Shown: positions 1 to 8,908, counted from the first letter of the stretch. The stretch is 64,000 nucleotides of DNA from Motilimonas eburnea (GCF_021295345.1 NZ_JAIMJB010000017.1:52037-116036); one strand, 5' to 3'. Notes: generated by a model from the sequence alone, not told the origin. Numbers and translations: made by a program.

Positions 1-142
1 TAGTTGGCATGCAATTCAGCAATTAATTATCCCTTTTTATCGCAAAAAAAGTCATTACTGAGCGACTACATATTATCCCTGATAGTATTTCATTGGCTTT
101 GCGCTATATTGACTCTCACCAATGAGCAAGAAGGATAAACCA

Positions 143-211
143 ATGATCTACTTCGCTGCATGGATGATATTTATCGGAATGACGGTGGCCTTTGTCAAAG
201 GCGCACAATAA
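143..211 (+). CDS. Putative 22-residue single-membrane-segment peptide
   Basis: A 22-codon frame starts with ATG and reads MIYFAAWMIFIGMTVAFVKG before the last two residues. It is almost entirely hydrophobic with a lysine near the C-terminus, as in small accessory subunits of membrane complexes. A purine-rich AAGGA lies 8 bases upstream, and a GC-rich hairpin follows 20 bases after the stop, so it looks like a complete monocistronic unit. Size and layout resemble CydX- or MetS-type mini-subunits, but I do not recognise the family and no larger partner gene is in view. Confidence 0.45.
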   Translation: MIYFAAWMIFIGMTVAFVKGAQ

Positions 212-231
212 TTCCCGTAACGGAATATATT

Positions 232-251
232 AGGGCGGCCTATGCCGCCTT
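232..251 (+). terminator. GC-rich hairpin after the small peptide
   Basis: GGCGGC and GCCGCC pair around a CTAT loop, with a G-T and an A-T pair extending the stem. Only a short TTATT follows, so it is a weak intrinsic terminator. It may serve both the peptide at 143-211 and the convergent dehydrogenase. Confidence 0.45.
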
Positions 252-272
252 ATTGAATCACTAGTAGCACTG

Positions 273-938
273 TTACCAAGGTAGCTCTTCACCGTTTGTG
301 TGCCAAAATCCCCCGCTGTTCGCTAACGTCAGTTGGTCCAACACCTGCTTCAAACCCAATGCCGATTGCTCAGGACTGATCAAGCCCCCAAAGCCAACCA
401 TGCGAGTTTTGACCCAACCGGGATGTAATTGCGCCACCGCAATGCCTTGCTGTTTTAAGTCCTGCGCCATGGATTTACCGATGGCATTTAGGGCCGCTTT
501 AGACGCACGATAGCCATATCGACCACCCGAATCATTATCGGCAATCGAGCCCATACGGCTGGTGATATTGCCAATCTTAGAACCCTTAACTAGTTTGTCC
601 AACAACGCCTGCGTCACCCGCAATGGCGCATAGGCATTAATTTCCATTTGCCTGCGCATATTGTCAAAATCAATATCTCCCAACACATCATCCGCCAACA
701 AACCGGCATTATTAATCAAGAGATCGATTGATTGACCCTTAAGTTGCGCCGCCATGCGCGCCACATCTTGCTCTGAGGTGACGTCTATATTGGTGATCAC
801 CTGCGTAGCAATGGCATCCAACTCAGATGAGCTTTGGCGACATACTCCAATCACCTGCCAACCCGCTTGCTGATAAAGCTGAGCAAGCGCTAACCCTATG
901 CCACGATTGGCGCCCGTTATTACCAGTGTTTTTGTCAT
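273..938 (-). CDS. Short-chain dehydrogenase/reductase (SDR), C-factor-like
   Basis: NAD(P)-dependent oxidoreductase of the classical SDR fold, 221 residues, cytosolic. The nucleotide-binding TGANRGIG lies at residues 8-15, an NNAG motif near residue 76, and the catalytic YxxxK is visible as YRASK near residue 142, so the enzyme should be active. Its length suits the short C-signal/C-factor-like subgroup, but the substrate cannot be told from sequence. It is monocistronic, with the next gene on the same strand 136 bases upstream. Confidence 0.85.
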   Translation of the reverse strand: MTKTLVITGANRGIGLALAQLYQQAGWQVIGVCRQSSSELDAIATQVITNIDVTSEQDVARMAAQLKGQSIDLLINNAGLLADDVLGDIDFDNMRRQMEINAYAPLRVTQALLDKLVKGSKIGNITSRMGSIADNDSGGRYGYRASKAALNAIGKSMAQDLKQQGIAVAQLHPGWVKTRMVGFGGLISPEQSALGLKQVLDQLTLANSGGFWHTNGEELPW

Positions 939-1073
939 TGTGCTGCTCCCTCATTCATTACACCATCATGATATACCAAACCAACGAACGATTAACGGCT
1001 AGGGCCACAATAACCCATCACAATACACAAGCAGCCTTAAGATACGCGAATATCGGTTTTTTGAATGACCAAA

Positions 1074-2024
1074 TTAAGCTGCATTAACTTCAATCACTAA
1101 CTTGCCACGCACTCGTCCAGCTTCACTTAACGCCAGCGCCTGTGGCACATCAGCCAAGGGAAAGGTTTGCGCGATAGTGACTTCTACCGTGCCGCTATCG
1201 ATCAGGCTTGCTATGGTCGCTAAATCAGCGGGCGCACTCTGAACAAATAAAAACTCAGGGTTAACCTGTTTTGTTTTCGCTAACGTCTCTGCCTTTGGAT
1301 CGATTCCTACGATAGTCACTAATCGCCCTTGTGGCTTAATCACCTCAACAGAAGCTTGTTGTACCTCTCCTCCTAAGGTATCAAAAACCAAGTCCACCGA
1401 GCTTGCCTCTAAAGCTTGCGCAAAGTCTTGGCTTTGATAGTCAATCACTTCATCAGCGCCCAATTGTTTTACAAAATCAACATTTTTAGCCGATGTGGTG
1501 GTGATGACATAAGCCCCTTTGGCCTTTGCAAATTGAATGGCTAAATGGCCGACACCGCCCGCGCCAGCATGGATCAACACACGTTGCCCTGCGTTGAGTT
1601 GACCGGCATTGAATAATGCCTGCCACGCCGTTTGCGCCGCCAATGGATAAGCCGCAGCCTGTGATAGAGGAATAGAGCTTGGCGCAGGAGCCATGTCAGC
1701 GGCGCGCACAGCAACATATTCGGCAAAAGCACCGTGTTTACCGATTTCTGGCATACCATAAACGCGATCGCCTCGTGTAAATTGCGTCACATCCTTGCCC
1801 ACTTCCACTACTTCACCTGCCACATCCCAACCTAAGGTTACCGGTAACGTGATCGGCAAAACTTCCTTTAACACCCCATTAGCCACCTTCCAGTCCACAG
1901 GGTTAATGCTTGAGCCTGCTACCTTAATCACAATCTCATCAGCTGCTGCGACTGGCATTGCCACCTCTTGCCCTTGCACACCGATTTCAACCTTGCCGTA
2001 TTGAGTTAATTGAATTGTTTTCAT
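1074..2024 (-). CDS. NADP-dependent zinc-free alcohol dehydrogenase/quinone oxidoreductase
   Basis: Medium-chain reductase of 316 residues with an N-terminal GroES-like domain and a Rossmann domain containing GAGGVGHLAIQF near residue 154. No structural-zinc cysteine cluster is present, which places it with the zinc-independent quinone oxidoreductases (QOR family) that reduce quinones or enones with NADPH. It is divergent from the LysR gene at 2174 across about 150 bases. That is the usual arrangement for a LysR regulator controlling its neighbour, so regulation by that protein is likely but inferred. Confidence 0.85.
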   Translation of the reverse strand: MKTIQLTQYGKVEIGVQGQEVAMPVAAADEIVIKVAGSSINPVDWKVANGVLKEVLPITLPVTLGWDVAGEVVEVGKDVTQFTRGDRVYGMPEIGKHGAFAEYVAVRAADMAPAPSSIPLSQAAAYPLAAQTAWQALFNAGQLNAGQRVLIHAGAGGVGHLAIQFAKAKGAYVITTTSAKNVDFVKQLGADEVIDYQSQDFAQALEASSVDLVFDTLGGEVQQASVEVIKPQGRLVTIVGIDPKAETLAKTKQVNPEFLFVQSAPADLATIASLIDSGTVEVTIAQTFPLADVPQALALSEAGRVRGKLVIEVNAA

Positions 2025-2173
2025 TGAGATATCCCCTGCTTTGGTTAAGATGCAACCATGTTATTTGTTCCTACATGAGCAATAAACAGGCATATTAACC
2101 ATTCACTTTTTCCAAAATGGAACAAGTAGTGCATCAATCACCGGACAAGCTGGGCAATAAAGGACACCATGCC

Positions 2174-3079
2174 ATGGATAAACTACAAGCAATGCAGTGT
2201 TTTTTAAGGGTGCTTGAGGCGGGAAGCTTTTCCAAGGTCGCCGCCGAAATGGCCGTTTCTCCTTCTCATATCAGCAAACAAGTGGCTTTTTTAGAGCAAC
2301 AAGTCGGGGCTAAGTTATTGCAGCGCACCACTCGCTCCATCGCCCTAACCGAATTGGGGGATAATTACGCCAAGCAGTGCCGCCAAATCCTCACCCAAGT
2401 CGCCCTAGCAGAATCTGAAATCGCACAGCTTCAAGGCCACCCCACAGGTCGATTAAGGGTGAGCTTCCCCAGTATTTTAGGCGAGCAAAACACAGCGCAA
2501 CTGTGTAGCGAGTTTATGCAGCAATACCCTGATATCCAATTGGATATTTTGCTCGATGACAGATTTATTGACCTTGTTGAAGAAGGCTTTGATTTAGCGA
2601 TCCGCGCCAGTTCCGATATGCCAAGCTCCAATCTGATCTGCAAGAAAATCGGCTCTTTTCCCATTCGACTGTTCGCTTCCCAGCAATACTTAGCCAAATA
2701 TGGCCATCCTCAACATCCGAGTGAATTAGCTCAGCACCGCTGTATTGGTTATACCTATTCGCGCAATAACATGTGGGGCTTTCGCCACGAAAAAGGGGTC
2801 GACAAGGTAGAGATCAACCGCACAGTGCGTGTTAACAGCACCTATTTTGTGAAACACTTGGTCGAGTCCCATCAAGGTATCGCCTTTATGCCCAGCTTTA
2901 TTCAATTACAAAGCCCACAGCTGGTTGTCCTATTGCCCCAATATCAACCCAATCAATTAGACCTTAATGCGGTTTACCCTGAGCGCGCTTTTACCCCAGC
3001 AAAAACCATTAAATTTATTGAGTTTTTTAGGCTATGGTTTAATCAAAACATGCAACCCCATTTAAAGGTGAAATCATGA
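2174..3079 (+). CDS. LysR-family transcriptional regulator
   Basis: About 301 residues with an N-terminal winged helix-turn-helix beginning MDKLQAMQCFLRVLEAGSFS, followed by a periplasmic-binding-protein-like effector domain. A longer frame opens at 2117, but the ATG at 2174 matches the family N-terminus and has AAAGGA about 9 bases upstream, so I chose it. It is divergent from the quinone reductase at 1074-2024, its probable target. Its stop overlaps the start of tag in an ATGA, so tag may be translationally coupled. Confidence 0.88.
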   Translation: MDKLQAMQCFLRVLEAGSFSKVAAEMAVSPSHISKQVAFLEQQVGAKLLQRTTRSIALTELGDNYAKQCRQILTQVALAESEIAQLQGHPTGRLRVSFPSILGEQNTAQLCSEFMQQYPDIQLDILLDDRFIDLVEEGFDLAIRASSDMPSSNLICKKIGSFPIRLFASQQYLAKYGHPQHPSELAQHRCIGYTYSRNNMWGFRHEKGVDKVEINRTVRVNSTYFVKHLVESHQGIAFMPSFIQLQSPQLVVLLPQYQPNQLDLNAVYPERAFTPAKTIKFIEFFRLWFNQNMQPHLKVKS

Positions 3080-3702
3080 GCCAAAGCGACCACAAATCCG
3101 ATAACCTGCCTCGTTGCAGCTGGTGCGAAGGCGTAGCCGAATTTATTCCCTACCATGATCAGGAATGGGGTTTTCCCGTTGCCGACGACCAACGTTTGTT
3201 CGAAAAGATTTGCTTGGAGAGCTTTCAGTCGGGGTTAAGTTGGCGCACTATTTTAAATAAACGCGATAATTTTCGCGCCGCCTTTGCCCAGTTTGATTTT
3301 CATCGCGTGGCTCAATTTGATCAGGCCGATATCGCTCGTTTACTCGGCGATCCCGGTATTGTTCGCCATCGAGGTAAAATTGAAGCCGTGATAAATAATG
3401 CAAAATGCGCCAAGGACTTGGTGGCTGAAACAGGCTCTCTCGCTGCGTTTTTCTGGGAGTTTGAGGTAAAGAATAGCGAACAATACCCGCCTCAAAGTCG
3501 CACCACCACACCGGAATCAGTGGCGCTGGCTAAGGCATTAAAACAACGCGGTTGGAAGTTTGTTGGCCCCACTACGGCCTTTGCCTTTATGCAGGCCATG
3601 GGCTTAATCAACGATCACAGCCTAGATTGCCATAGTCGCGCAGCCGTTGCTCAGGCCCGAGCCCAATTTACCCCTCCTCGCTTGGCAAATGAACGCGAAT
3701 GA
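3076..3702 (+). CDS. tag: DNA-3-methyladenine glycosylase I
   Basis: Base-excision repair enzyme of the helix-hairpin-helix superfamily that removes 3-methyladenine from alkylated DNA. The 208 residues fit the family. The zinc-snap ligands of Tag are visible: RCSW near the N-terminus, the HDQEWG segment, and the C-terminal NDHSLDCHS with a His and Cys. It overlaps the upstream LysR gene by four bases, although the two functions have no obvious link. Confidence 0.93.
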   Translation: MSQSDHKSDNLPRCSWCEGVAEFIPYHDQEWGFPVADDQRLFEKICLESFQSGLSWRTILNKRDNFRAAFAQFDFHRVAQFDQADIARLLGDPGIVRHRGKIEAVINNAKCAKDLVAETGSLAAFFWEFEVKNSEQYPPQSRTTTPESVALAKALKQRGWKFVGPTTAFAFMQAMGLINDHSLDCHSRAAVAQARAQFTPPRLANERE

Positions 3703-3713
3703 GAGCAAGATGA

Positions 3714-3878
3714 CTAATACTCAAGATTGTTATTCGCCAAGGGGATGGGCTCTTCGGGTACATCAAGATGACGTTGACGCTCTTTAAAGCGCTCAATTAA
3801 TTCCTGATCGCGCTTGGCAAAGTAGCGATCTTCTTCTGCTTTTTCTTTGCGTCTAAGTTGGGTGACAAAATCAGCCAT
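3714..3878 (-). CDS. Small conserved-looking charged protein
   Basis: A 54-residue frame begins MADFVTQLRRKEKAEEDRYF and is rich in Lys, Arg and Glu, consistent with a helical, possibly coiled-coil, soluble peptide. AGGTGG lies 5 bases before the ATG. It is convergent with tag, ending only 11 bases after the tag stop. I do not recognise a family; the ribosome-binding site and amino-acid composition argue that it is real. Confidence 0.6.
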   Translation of the reverse strand: MADFVTQLRRKEKAEEDRYFAKRDQELIERFKERQRHLDVPEEPIPLANNNLEY

Positions 3879-3941
3879 GTTAACCACCTATGTGCTTTTT
3901 CGTTCACCTTTTAACTATAGCCTAACGAGAGAAATAGGGTG

Positions 3942-4577
3942 TCACTGCGATGGACTATGATTCGCCACTTTGACATTTGCTCGAGCGAACTGATGATGGA
4001 CAAACAACACACTTAACACCAATAAGCTAGCATGAATGGGCCAGCCCAAGGCCACATTTAATGTAGCAACGGTCGCTTCTGACATAGGGTATAACAACCA
4101 TAAAACCAATGCCTTAGTAGCATATCCCAGCACCCAAATCGCACTCGCTTGCTGCCAAATTCGACGATAAGTGGCCGTTTTGCTAAACGGCCAAGCCAAC
4201 AAATCCGGCTGCCCCGCTTCTGCAAATAGACGTGGGATAGGTTTACCCAACAAAGCAAACACCACAAAGATGAGCATCGATTGCAATGCCCCGAGCAGCA
4301 TCTTGAAATACACCAAATCCACCAACCATTCAGCGGGTGCTAAGGTCACTATCACCACTTCCAGTAAGCCAAACAAGGCAAAAGCCAACGCAATATAACC
4401 CAGAGACTTAAGAACAAAACTAATGCCGAGCCCATAAAATCCCGTCACTAATACCGCCGCACTCAAACCGACATATCGATACACTAAGATATAAAGCAGA
4501 GCGGGCACTATCATCGACAGCATGGCAGAGCGATTAAACAGTAAACTAAAAATCAGCTTAGCGGGGTTGTTGCGCAT
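3942..4577 (-). CDS. Multi-pass inner-membrane protein, VC0807-like
   Basis: About 211 residues with roughly six hydrophobic segments, starting MRNNPAKLIFSLLFN. The frame extends four codons further to a GTG at 4589, but the ATG at 4577 has AAAAGG about 11 bases upstream. The N-terminal asparagine-rich start and layout recall the VC0807 family, distantly related to septation protein A. This assignment is from memory of the family and moderate at best. It is monocistronic. Confidence 0.55.
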   Translation of the reverse strand: MRNNPAKLIFSLLFNRSAMLSMIVPALLYILVYRYVGLSAAVLVTGFYGLGISFVLKSLGYIALAFALFGLLEVVIVTLAPAEWLVDLVYFKMLLGALQSMLIFVVFALLGKPIPRLFAEAGQPDLLAWPFSKTATYRRIWQQASAIWVLGYATKALVLWLLYPMSEATVATLNVALGWPIHASLLVLSVLFVHHQFARANVKVANHSPSQ

Positions 4578-4746
4578 CTTTGTTGGCACCTTTTCATTTA
4601 CCTGGACAAACTAGCAGCCTAAACCAAGCCATGCTTTGCACTCGATCATTAACCGCGTAAATCCTTCGCGATTTACGGTATTATTAAAATAAAAGTCTGG
4701 CTAAAATCCCTCTATACAGAATTCGCAATTAGGTCTACCTCACATC

Positions 4747-5985
4747 ATGAGCCAAAACTCCTACGACATTAAGTGTCGGTTTATTATTAAACTGGGTAAG
4801 GCCTTGCACCAATTTGGTACCCCAGCTTATCGCTTAGAAGCACATTTAAAAAGTGTGTCAGAAACCATGGGACTGCAAGGCTCATTTCTAGTCACTCCCA
4901 CATCACTGACCTTTGTTTTGTGGCAACCAACCGAAAACCCAGATGACCAACCGATTGAAAGCACGCACATAGTGCGTGTAAAACCCGGTGAAATCGATTT
5001 AGGCAGCTTGGCTCGCACCAATGATCTGGTGCAACAAGTGCAAACGACCGACATGAACCTCACCCAAGCCTTGATTCGCCTAAAAGAAATACAAAACAAG
5101 CCCAATCCTTATCACCAGTTTTGGGTCGCCCTTGCCTATGCAGCCAGCGGCGGTGCCTTTGCGATGTTAATGTCCAGTAATTGGCCAACCACTCTGTGGG
5201 CATCACTACTTAGCCTAGTCGTGTACTTTTTTGTGCTTCGCGCGGAACATTCTCGTCGCATTTCCGACTCACTCGAGCCATTGGTCGCCCTCTCAGCGGC
5301 CTTTTTGGCCATGGCCATTGCCACCTTTGAAAGTCAGCTAAACATCTCTGTCACCGTATTGTCGGCCATCATCATTTTCATTCCTGGTTTGTCGCTTACC
5401 ATGGCGCTCAGTGAACTCGCATCGCGCGAATTAGTATCCGGCACAGCACGTTTAATGGATGCCAGCATGGTGTTGTTTAAGCTCTATTTTGGCGCGGTAT
5501 TGGGGATGGCAATCGGGGCAATTTGCTGGGGGCAAGCAGTGCACCCAAGCCCTGAGGTGATGCCATTTTGGGCAAAATGGCTGGGCGTGTTATTACTGTC
5601 AGCCGGCCTAGCCGTGGTCTTTAAGGTGCGCAAAAAAGACATTATTTGGGGAGTTCTAGCGGGCTTTATTGCCTATGCCGCCAGCCTCTTAGGCAGCTTA
5701 TATCTTGGCGAAGCCCTCGGCCCATTTATTGGAGCATTTGTCGTGGGGATTTATGCTAACCTCTATGCACGTTGGACCAAGTCTCCTGCCTCTGTGGTGT
5801 TACTACAAGGTATCGTATTGCTGGTTCCCGGCAGTAAAACCTATATCAGCTTAAACAGCTTGGTATTAGGTGAATCCATCGTCAATGTGCCCAACCTAGG
5901 ATCACAGACCTTTTTGATCTTTATGTCTTTGGTGGCAGGGTTAGTGTTTGCCAATGTGGCTATTCCACCAAAAAGCACGCTATAA
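4747..5985 (+). CDS. Threonine/serine exporter family protein (ThrE type)
   Basis: The 412-residue protein has a soluble N-terminal domain of about 115 residues (containing FGTPAYRLEAHL, typical of ThrE/DUF1212). About ten transmembrane segments follow in two blocks, matching the ThrE_1 plus ThrE_2 (DUF3815) architecture in one chain. Such proteins export threonine or serine across the inner membrane. Serine uptake and deamination genes lie about 4 kb downstream but in a separate unit. Full length for the fused form. Confidence 0.85.
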   Translation: MSQNSYDIKCRFIIKLGKALHQFGTPAYRLEAHLKSVSETMGLQGSFLVTPTSLTFVLWQPTENPDDQPIESTHIVRVKPGEIDLGSLARTNDLVQQVQTTDMNLTQALIRLKEIQNKPNPYHQFWVALAYAASGGAFAMLMSSNWPTTLWASLLSLVVYFFVLRAEHSRRISDSLEPLVALSAAFLAMAIATFESQLNISVTVLSAIIIFIPGLSLTMALSELASRELVSGTARLMDASMVLFKLYFGAVLGMAIGAICWGQAVHPSPEVMPFWAKWLGVLLLSAGLAVVFKVRKKDIIWGVLAGFIAYAASLLGSLYLGEALGPFIGAFVVGIYANLYARWTKSPASVVLLQGIVLLVPGSKTYISLNSLVLGESIVNVPNLGSQTFLIFMSLVAGLVFANVAIPPKSTL

Positions 5986-6017
5986 CTTTTTTAGCACACA
6001 TCTCGGCTGACGATGAA

Positions 6018-6052
6018 ATCAGGGAGCCCTACCAAGCTAGCGACTCCCTGAT
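6018..6052. terminator. Hairpin between convergent genes
   Basis: ATCAGGGAG and CTCCCTGAT form a perfect 9-bp stem around a 17-base loop, between the stop codons of the convergent exporter and MarR genes. There is no T-tract, so a bidirectional terminator role is plausible but unproven. Confidence 0.4.
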
Positions 6053-6061
6053 CTCAATCCA

Positions 6062-6520
6062 CTACTTGGTTGGTAATCGGTGATTATCTAACCATTCCAT
6101 TAGTTTGGCTGATGTTGCTAACAGCTGGTCAAGCTCCTGCTCTTGCCAATCGGCGAAGCACGCACCGATATCAGGTGCCAACCTGGCCATACTATCTCGA
6201 CCAAGTTGTAACCCTTGTCCTGTAATGGTGAGATGACGCTTGCGCTTATCGGTTTTATCTTGCGTGGCCACTAAGGCACCTTTTTCAATAAGATTAGCCA
6301 CCACCTTAGTGATCCCCGGTTGATTCATTTCCATAACCTTAGCCAACTCTGAAATCGTCCAACTACGTGTTGGCTGATGGCTAAAGTGATTTAACAAAGC
6401 AAACTCCGAACTGCTCACCCCGAGTGGTTTGATTAATTGCTGCATTCGCGTGCCCATCAACTGTTGTACGATCCCGAGTTGGATCACGATCCTTTGCTGT
6501 TTTTGCTCTATTGAATTCAT
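6062..6520 (-). CDS. MarR-family transcriptional regulator
   Basis: Winged-helix regulator of about 152 residues, with the DNA-recognition region SWTISELAKVMEMNQPGITK and the beta-wing KRKRHL. An open frame continues to 6592, but the ATG at 6520 (MNSIEQKQQR) is preferred because the longer versions would run through two operator-like palindromes at 6546-6579. It is divergent from the nitroreductase at 6607, its most likely target together with its own gene. Confidence 0.82.
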   Translation of the reverse strand: MNSIEQKQQRIVIQLGIVQQLMGTRMQQLIKPLGVSSSEFALLNHFSHQPTRSWTISELAKVMEMNQPGITKVVANLIEKGALVATQDKTDKRKRHLTITGQGLQLGRDSMARLAPDIGACFADWQEQELDQLLATSAKLMEWLDNHRLPTK

Positions 6521-6536
6521 GATGGAGAAAACCTGG

Positions 6537-6579
6537 TTGACAAACATTCCGAGGAATACTAATTTATATTCCATGGAAT
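6537..6579 (+). promoter_or_regulatory. Promoter with two MarR operator-like palindromes
   Basis: TTGACA at 6537-6542 is followed after 17 bp by TAATTT at 6560-6565. Two copies of the perfect palindrome ATTCCNNGGAAT sit at 6546-6557, inside the spacer, and at 6568-6579, at the start-site region. Their centres are 22 bp apart, two helical turns. This arrangement would let the divergent MarR protein block the nitroreductase promoter. Confidence 0.7.
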
Positions 6580-6606
6580 GCAAACATCTCATTTAAGGGG
6601 CTACTT

Positions 6607-7779
6607 ATGGATCGTCGACACTTTATTAAAATCACCGGCATGGGGCTTGCCCTCACCACGTTAAGCAGCAGCTTGATTGCCTGCAGCGACGGCGCAACCA
6701 AACTGGATTATGGTTGGAATGGCCCCGATCAGAGTATCCAAGATATCCGCTTGAAGCTTTTGGCCTATGCCATTTTGAGCCCTAACCCACACAACAAGCA
6801 GCCATGGCAAATTCGGCTACTGGATCAAAACAGTTTTGATTTATATGTCGACCAAACCCGCTTATTGCCCGAAACCGACCCTTATGCAAGACAAATCCAT
6901 ATTGGCCAAGGCACATTTTTAGAGACCTTAAGTATCGCCGCCAGCGCCCATGGATATCAGGCCAATATTGACTATTTCCCCCTTGGCAGTTACAGCAATC
7001 TCACGCTGGCTGAATTACCTGTGGCGCGTGTCACCCTCTTGCCGCAAGCCAATATCAGCCGTGACCCGTTGTTTGACTATGTCCTTACCCGCCAGTCTAA
7101 CAAGCGGAATTACGACAACAGCCTGCTAAGCCCAGCACAAAAGTCTCAGCTACTTGATTGGTCAAAAAGCACGAGTGGTCAATTAACTTTGATAGACACA
7201 GACGCTGAGCAAGCTTATCTACGCCAGATGCTCACCCAAGCAATGCAACTGGAAGTGGGCAATAAGGCGCGAGATTTAGAAACCATTGCGATGTTTAGGT
7301 TTAATGAGGCTGAAATTCAGCAATATCGAGACGGGTTTGGCCTCGCCCATAATGGCGTTACCGGGTTTAAGAAAATGCTGGCAGAGAACTTCTTTTTAGA
7401 TCGCGCCAGTACCGAGCGCGACCCAACTGAGTTTGGTAAGCAAAGTGTCGATATGGCGCAGCGGATCACCGCTTCCACCAGCACCTTTGCTTGGCTAACC
7501 ACCCAGCACAATGAGCGGATTGACCAAGTGAAAGTTGGCCGTGATTATTGTCGCTTAAACTTAATGGCCACCGCCATGGGGTTAGCGATTCACCCCATGA
7601 GCCAAGTATTACAGGAATATGCCGATATGTTGCCACTGCAGCGAGAGTTTAAACAGCGCTTCAACATTCCTCAATCTAACACGGTGCAAATGTTAATCCG
7701 GGTTGGCAAAGCGCCCAGCCTTAGTCACACACCGAGACGAGAGGTAAGCAGCTTAATTAGCAATATTAGGGCCTGTTGA
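6607..7779 (+). CDS. Tat-exported Acg-like nitroreductase-family protein
   Basis: The 390-residue protein belongs to the FMN-binding nitroreductase fold of the Acg type. The N-terminus carries a twin-arginine signal (RRHFIKITG) and a lipobox-like LIAC at about residues 23-26, so it is probably exported folded with its flavin and perhaps lipid-anchored. NPHNKQPW near residue 60 matches the flavin-binding region. It is divergent from a MarR gene. Its last residues and stop codon come from an inserted MITE: reconstructing the pre-insertion sequence gives an end of SNIS instead of the present SNIRAC. Confidence 0.82.
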   Translation: MDRRHFIKITGMGLALTTLSSSLIACSDGATKLDYGWNGPDQSIQDIRLKLLAYAILSPNPHNKQPWQIRLLDQNSFDLYVDQTRLLPETDPYARQIHIGQGTFLETLSIAASAHGYQANIDYFPLGSYSNLTLAELPVARVTLLPQANISRDPLFDYVLTRQSNKRNYDNSLLSPAQKSQLLDWSKSTSGQLTLIDTDAEQAYLRQMLTQAMQLEVGNKARDLETIAMFRFNEAEIQQYRDGFGLAHNGVTGFKKMLAENFFLDRASTERDPTEFGKQSVDMAQRITASTSTFAWLTTQHNERIDQVKVGRDYCRLNLMATAMGLAIHPMSQVLQEYADMLPLQREFKQRFNIPQSNTVQMLIRVGKAPSLSHTPRREVSSLISNIRAC

Positions 7780-8032
7780 CCTTTCGTGGTTAATTTTTGT
7801 TCGAGATAAAAGCGTTTTGAGCAAGGCGAGCGGTGTGTAGCTTAGCATTCTAAGTAAATACAGCTCAACGACGCGCAAAACGCTTTTAGCCGAATCCAAA
7901 GGACAGCGTTTGTTGGTCATTTCTACTGCGTTAGCGCCTTTTCGCGTAGGTGACTATGCCACAAAGTCGCTTCCTTGTATAAATACCCAACAAATCGCTG
8001 CAAAAACAAGCTCCAAAGGTCAACAGGCCCTA
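7767..8032. mobile_element. Complete 266-bp MITE with TA duplication
   Basis: The ends TAGGGCCTGTTGACCTTT (7767-7784) and AAAGGTCAACAGGCCCTA (8015-8032) are a perfect 18-bp inverted repeat. The outer TA is the likely target duplication. Internal arms AAAAGCGTTTTG and CAAAACGCTTTT, and a second pair around CAGCGTTTGTTGG, make most of the element foldable. There is no transposase, so it must be moved in trans. A truncated relative lies at 12342-12512. Confidence 0.85.
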
Positions 8033-8065
8033 GTTAACCAAGCAAAAATAATTTCACATCAGCCG

Positions 8066-8097
8066 TTGACTCTCCCCTATAGGGGAGACGGTAGACT
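8066..8097 (+). promoter_or_regulatory. MerR-type promoter upstream of the SDR gene
   Basis: TTGACT (8066-8071) and TAGACT (8092-8097) are separated by an overlong 20-bp spacer filled by the palindrome CTCCCCTATAGGGGAG (8072-8087). Long spacers with a central dyad are the hallmark of promoters activated by MerR-family proteins. The likely regulator is the MerR gene at 8909-9286, just downstream of the SDR on the other strand. Confidence 0.8.
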
Positions 8098-8130
8098 CGC
8101 TACCAGTCCCAACCAACAAGGTAGCAAGTT

Positions 8131-8907
8131 ATGAAAACAGCATTTATCAGCGGCGCCACATCTGGCATCGGGTTAGCATTGGCCAAACAATTGAGTGAGC
8201 AAGGCTATAGCCTGATCTTACACGGGCGAAATACGTCGGTGCTAAACCAACTGCAAGCGACGTTAAATCAAGTCGCGCTCACTATCACGGCCGACTTATC
8301 AAGCAGTGCGGGGCTAGCTCATTTAGTCGCTCAATTGGATGACTATCCGCACGCCATTGACGTTGCCATTAACAATGCAGGGTTTGGCTTGTATGGCGAG
8401 CACCTTAACCTAGCCGAGCATGATATCGACGCCATGTTGCAACTTAATATGATCTCACTGACTAAGTTAAGTCGGTACTTTGCCGAGCGCATGATCAAAC
8501 AAGGCCAAGGCCACATAATGAATGTGGCGTCCACTGCCGCTTACCAACCTCAGCCTTATATGGCCGCCTATGCCGCCAGCAAGGCTTATGTCGCGAGCCT
8601 AACCGAATCCCTAGCGTTAGAGCTGAAACCCCACAAGGTAGTGGTGACTTGTTTATCGCCGGGTCGCACCGATACCGGCTTTTTCACCTTTGCTGGCGAA
8701 GATTCCGCCAAGGCAGGCAATGGCACCTTCGCTGGTAAAAACCGCACCTCGCCCGAGCGAGTAGCCAAATTAGGCCTAGCGGCTTTATTTAGCGGTAAAT
8801 CGAGGGAAATCCCGCTGTTTGAAAACAAGTTTTTTGTATTCCTAAACCGCCTGTTGCCACGCAATGCGGTACTCAGAATTTATCACCAAGCGATGCAAAA
8901 CATCTAA
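8131..8907 (+). CDS. Short-chain dehydrogenase/reductase (SDR)
   Basis: Classical SDR of 258 residues with SGATSGIGLALAK at residues 7-19, NNAGFG near residue 86 and the active-site YAASKAY near residue 150. It belongs to the DltE/YqjQ-like oxidoreductases, substrate unknown, cytosolic. AAGG lies about 12 bases before the ATG. The promoter has MerR-type geometry, so expression is probably switched by the convergent MerR protein whose gene ends 2 bases after this one. Confidence 0.86.
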   Translation: MKTAFISGATSGIGLALAKQLSEQGYSLILHGRNTSVLNQLQATLNQVALTITADLSSSAGLAHLVAQLDDYPHAIDVAINNAGFGLYGEHLNLAEHDIDAMLQLNMISLTKLSRYFAERMIKQGQGHIMNVASTAAYQPQPYMAAYAASKAYVASLTESLALELKPHKVVVTCLSPGRTDTGFFTFAGEDSAKAGNGTFAGKNRTSPERVAKLGLAALFSGKSREIPLFENKFFVFLNRLLPRNAVLRIYHQAMQNI

Positions 8908-8908
8908 C

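Noticed and set aside
827..1087. Open frame on the plus strand between two oxidoreductases
   Set aside because: Mostly antisense to the SDR and reductase genes, with no ribosome-binding site or family features.
7910..8134. Open frame of 74 codons before the SDR
   Set aside because: Lies mostly inside the MITE and runs through the MerR-type promoter; not a gene.
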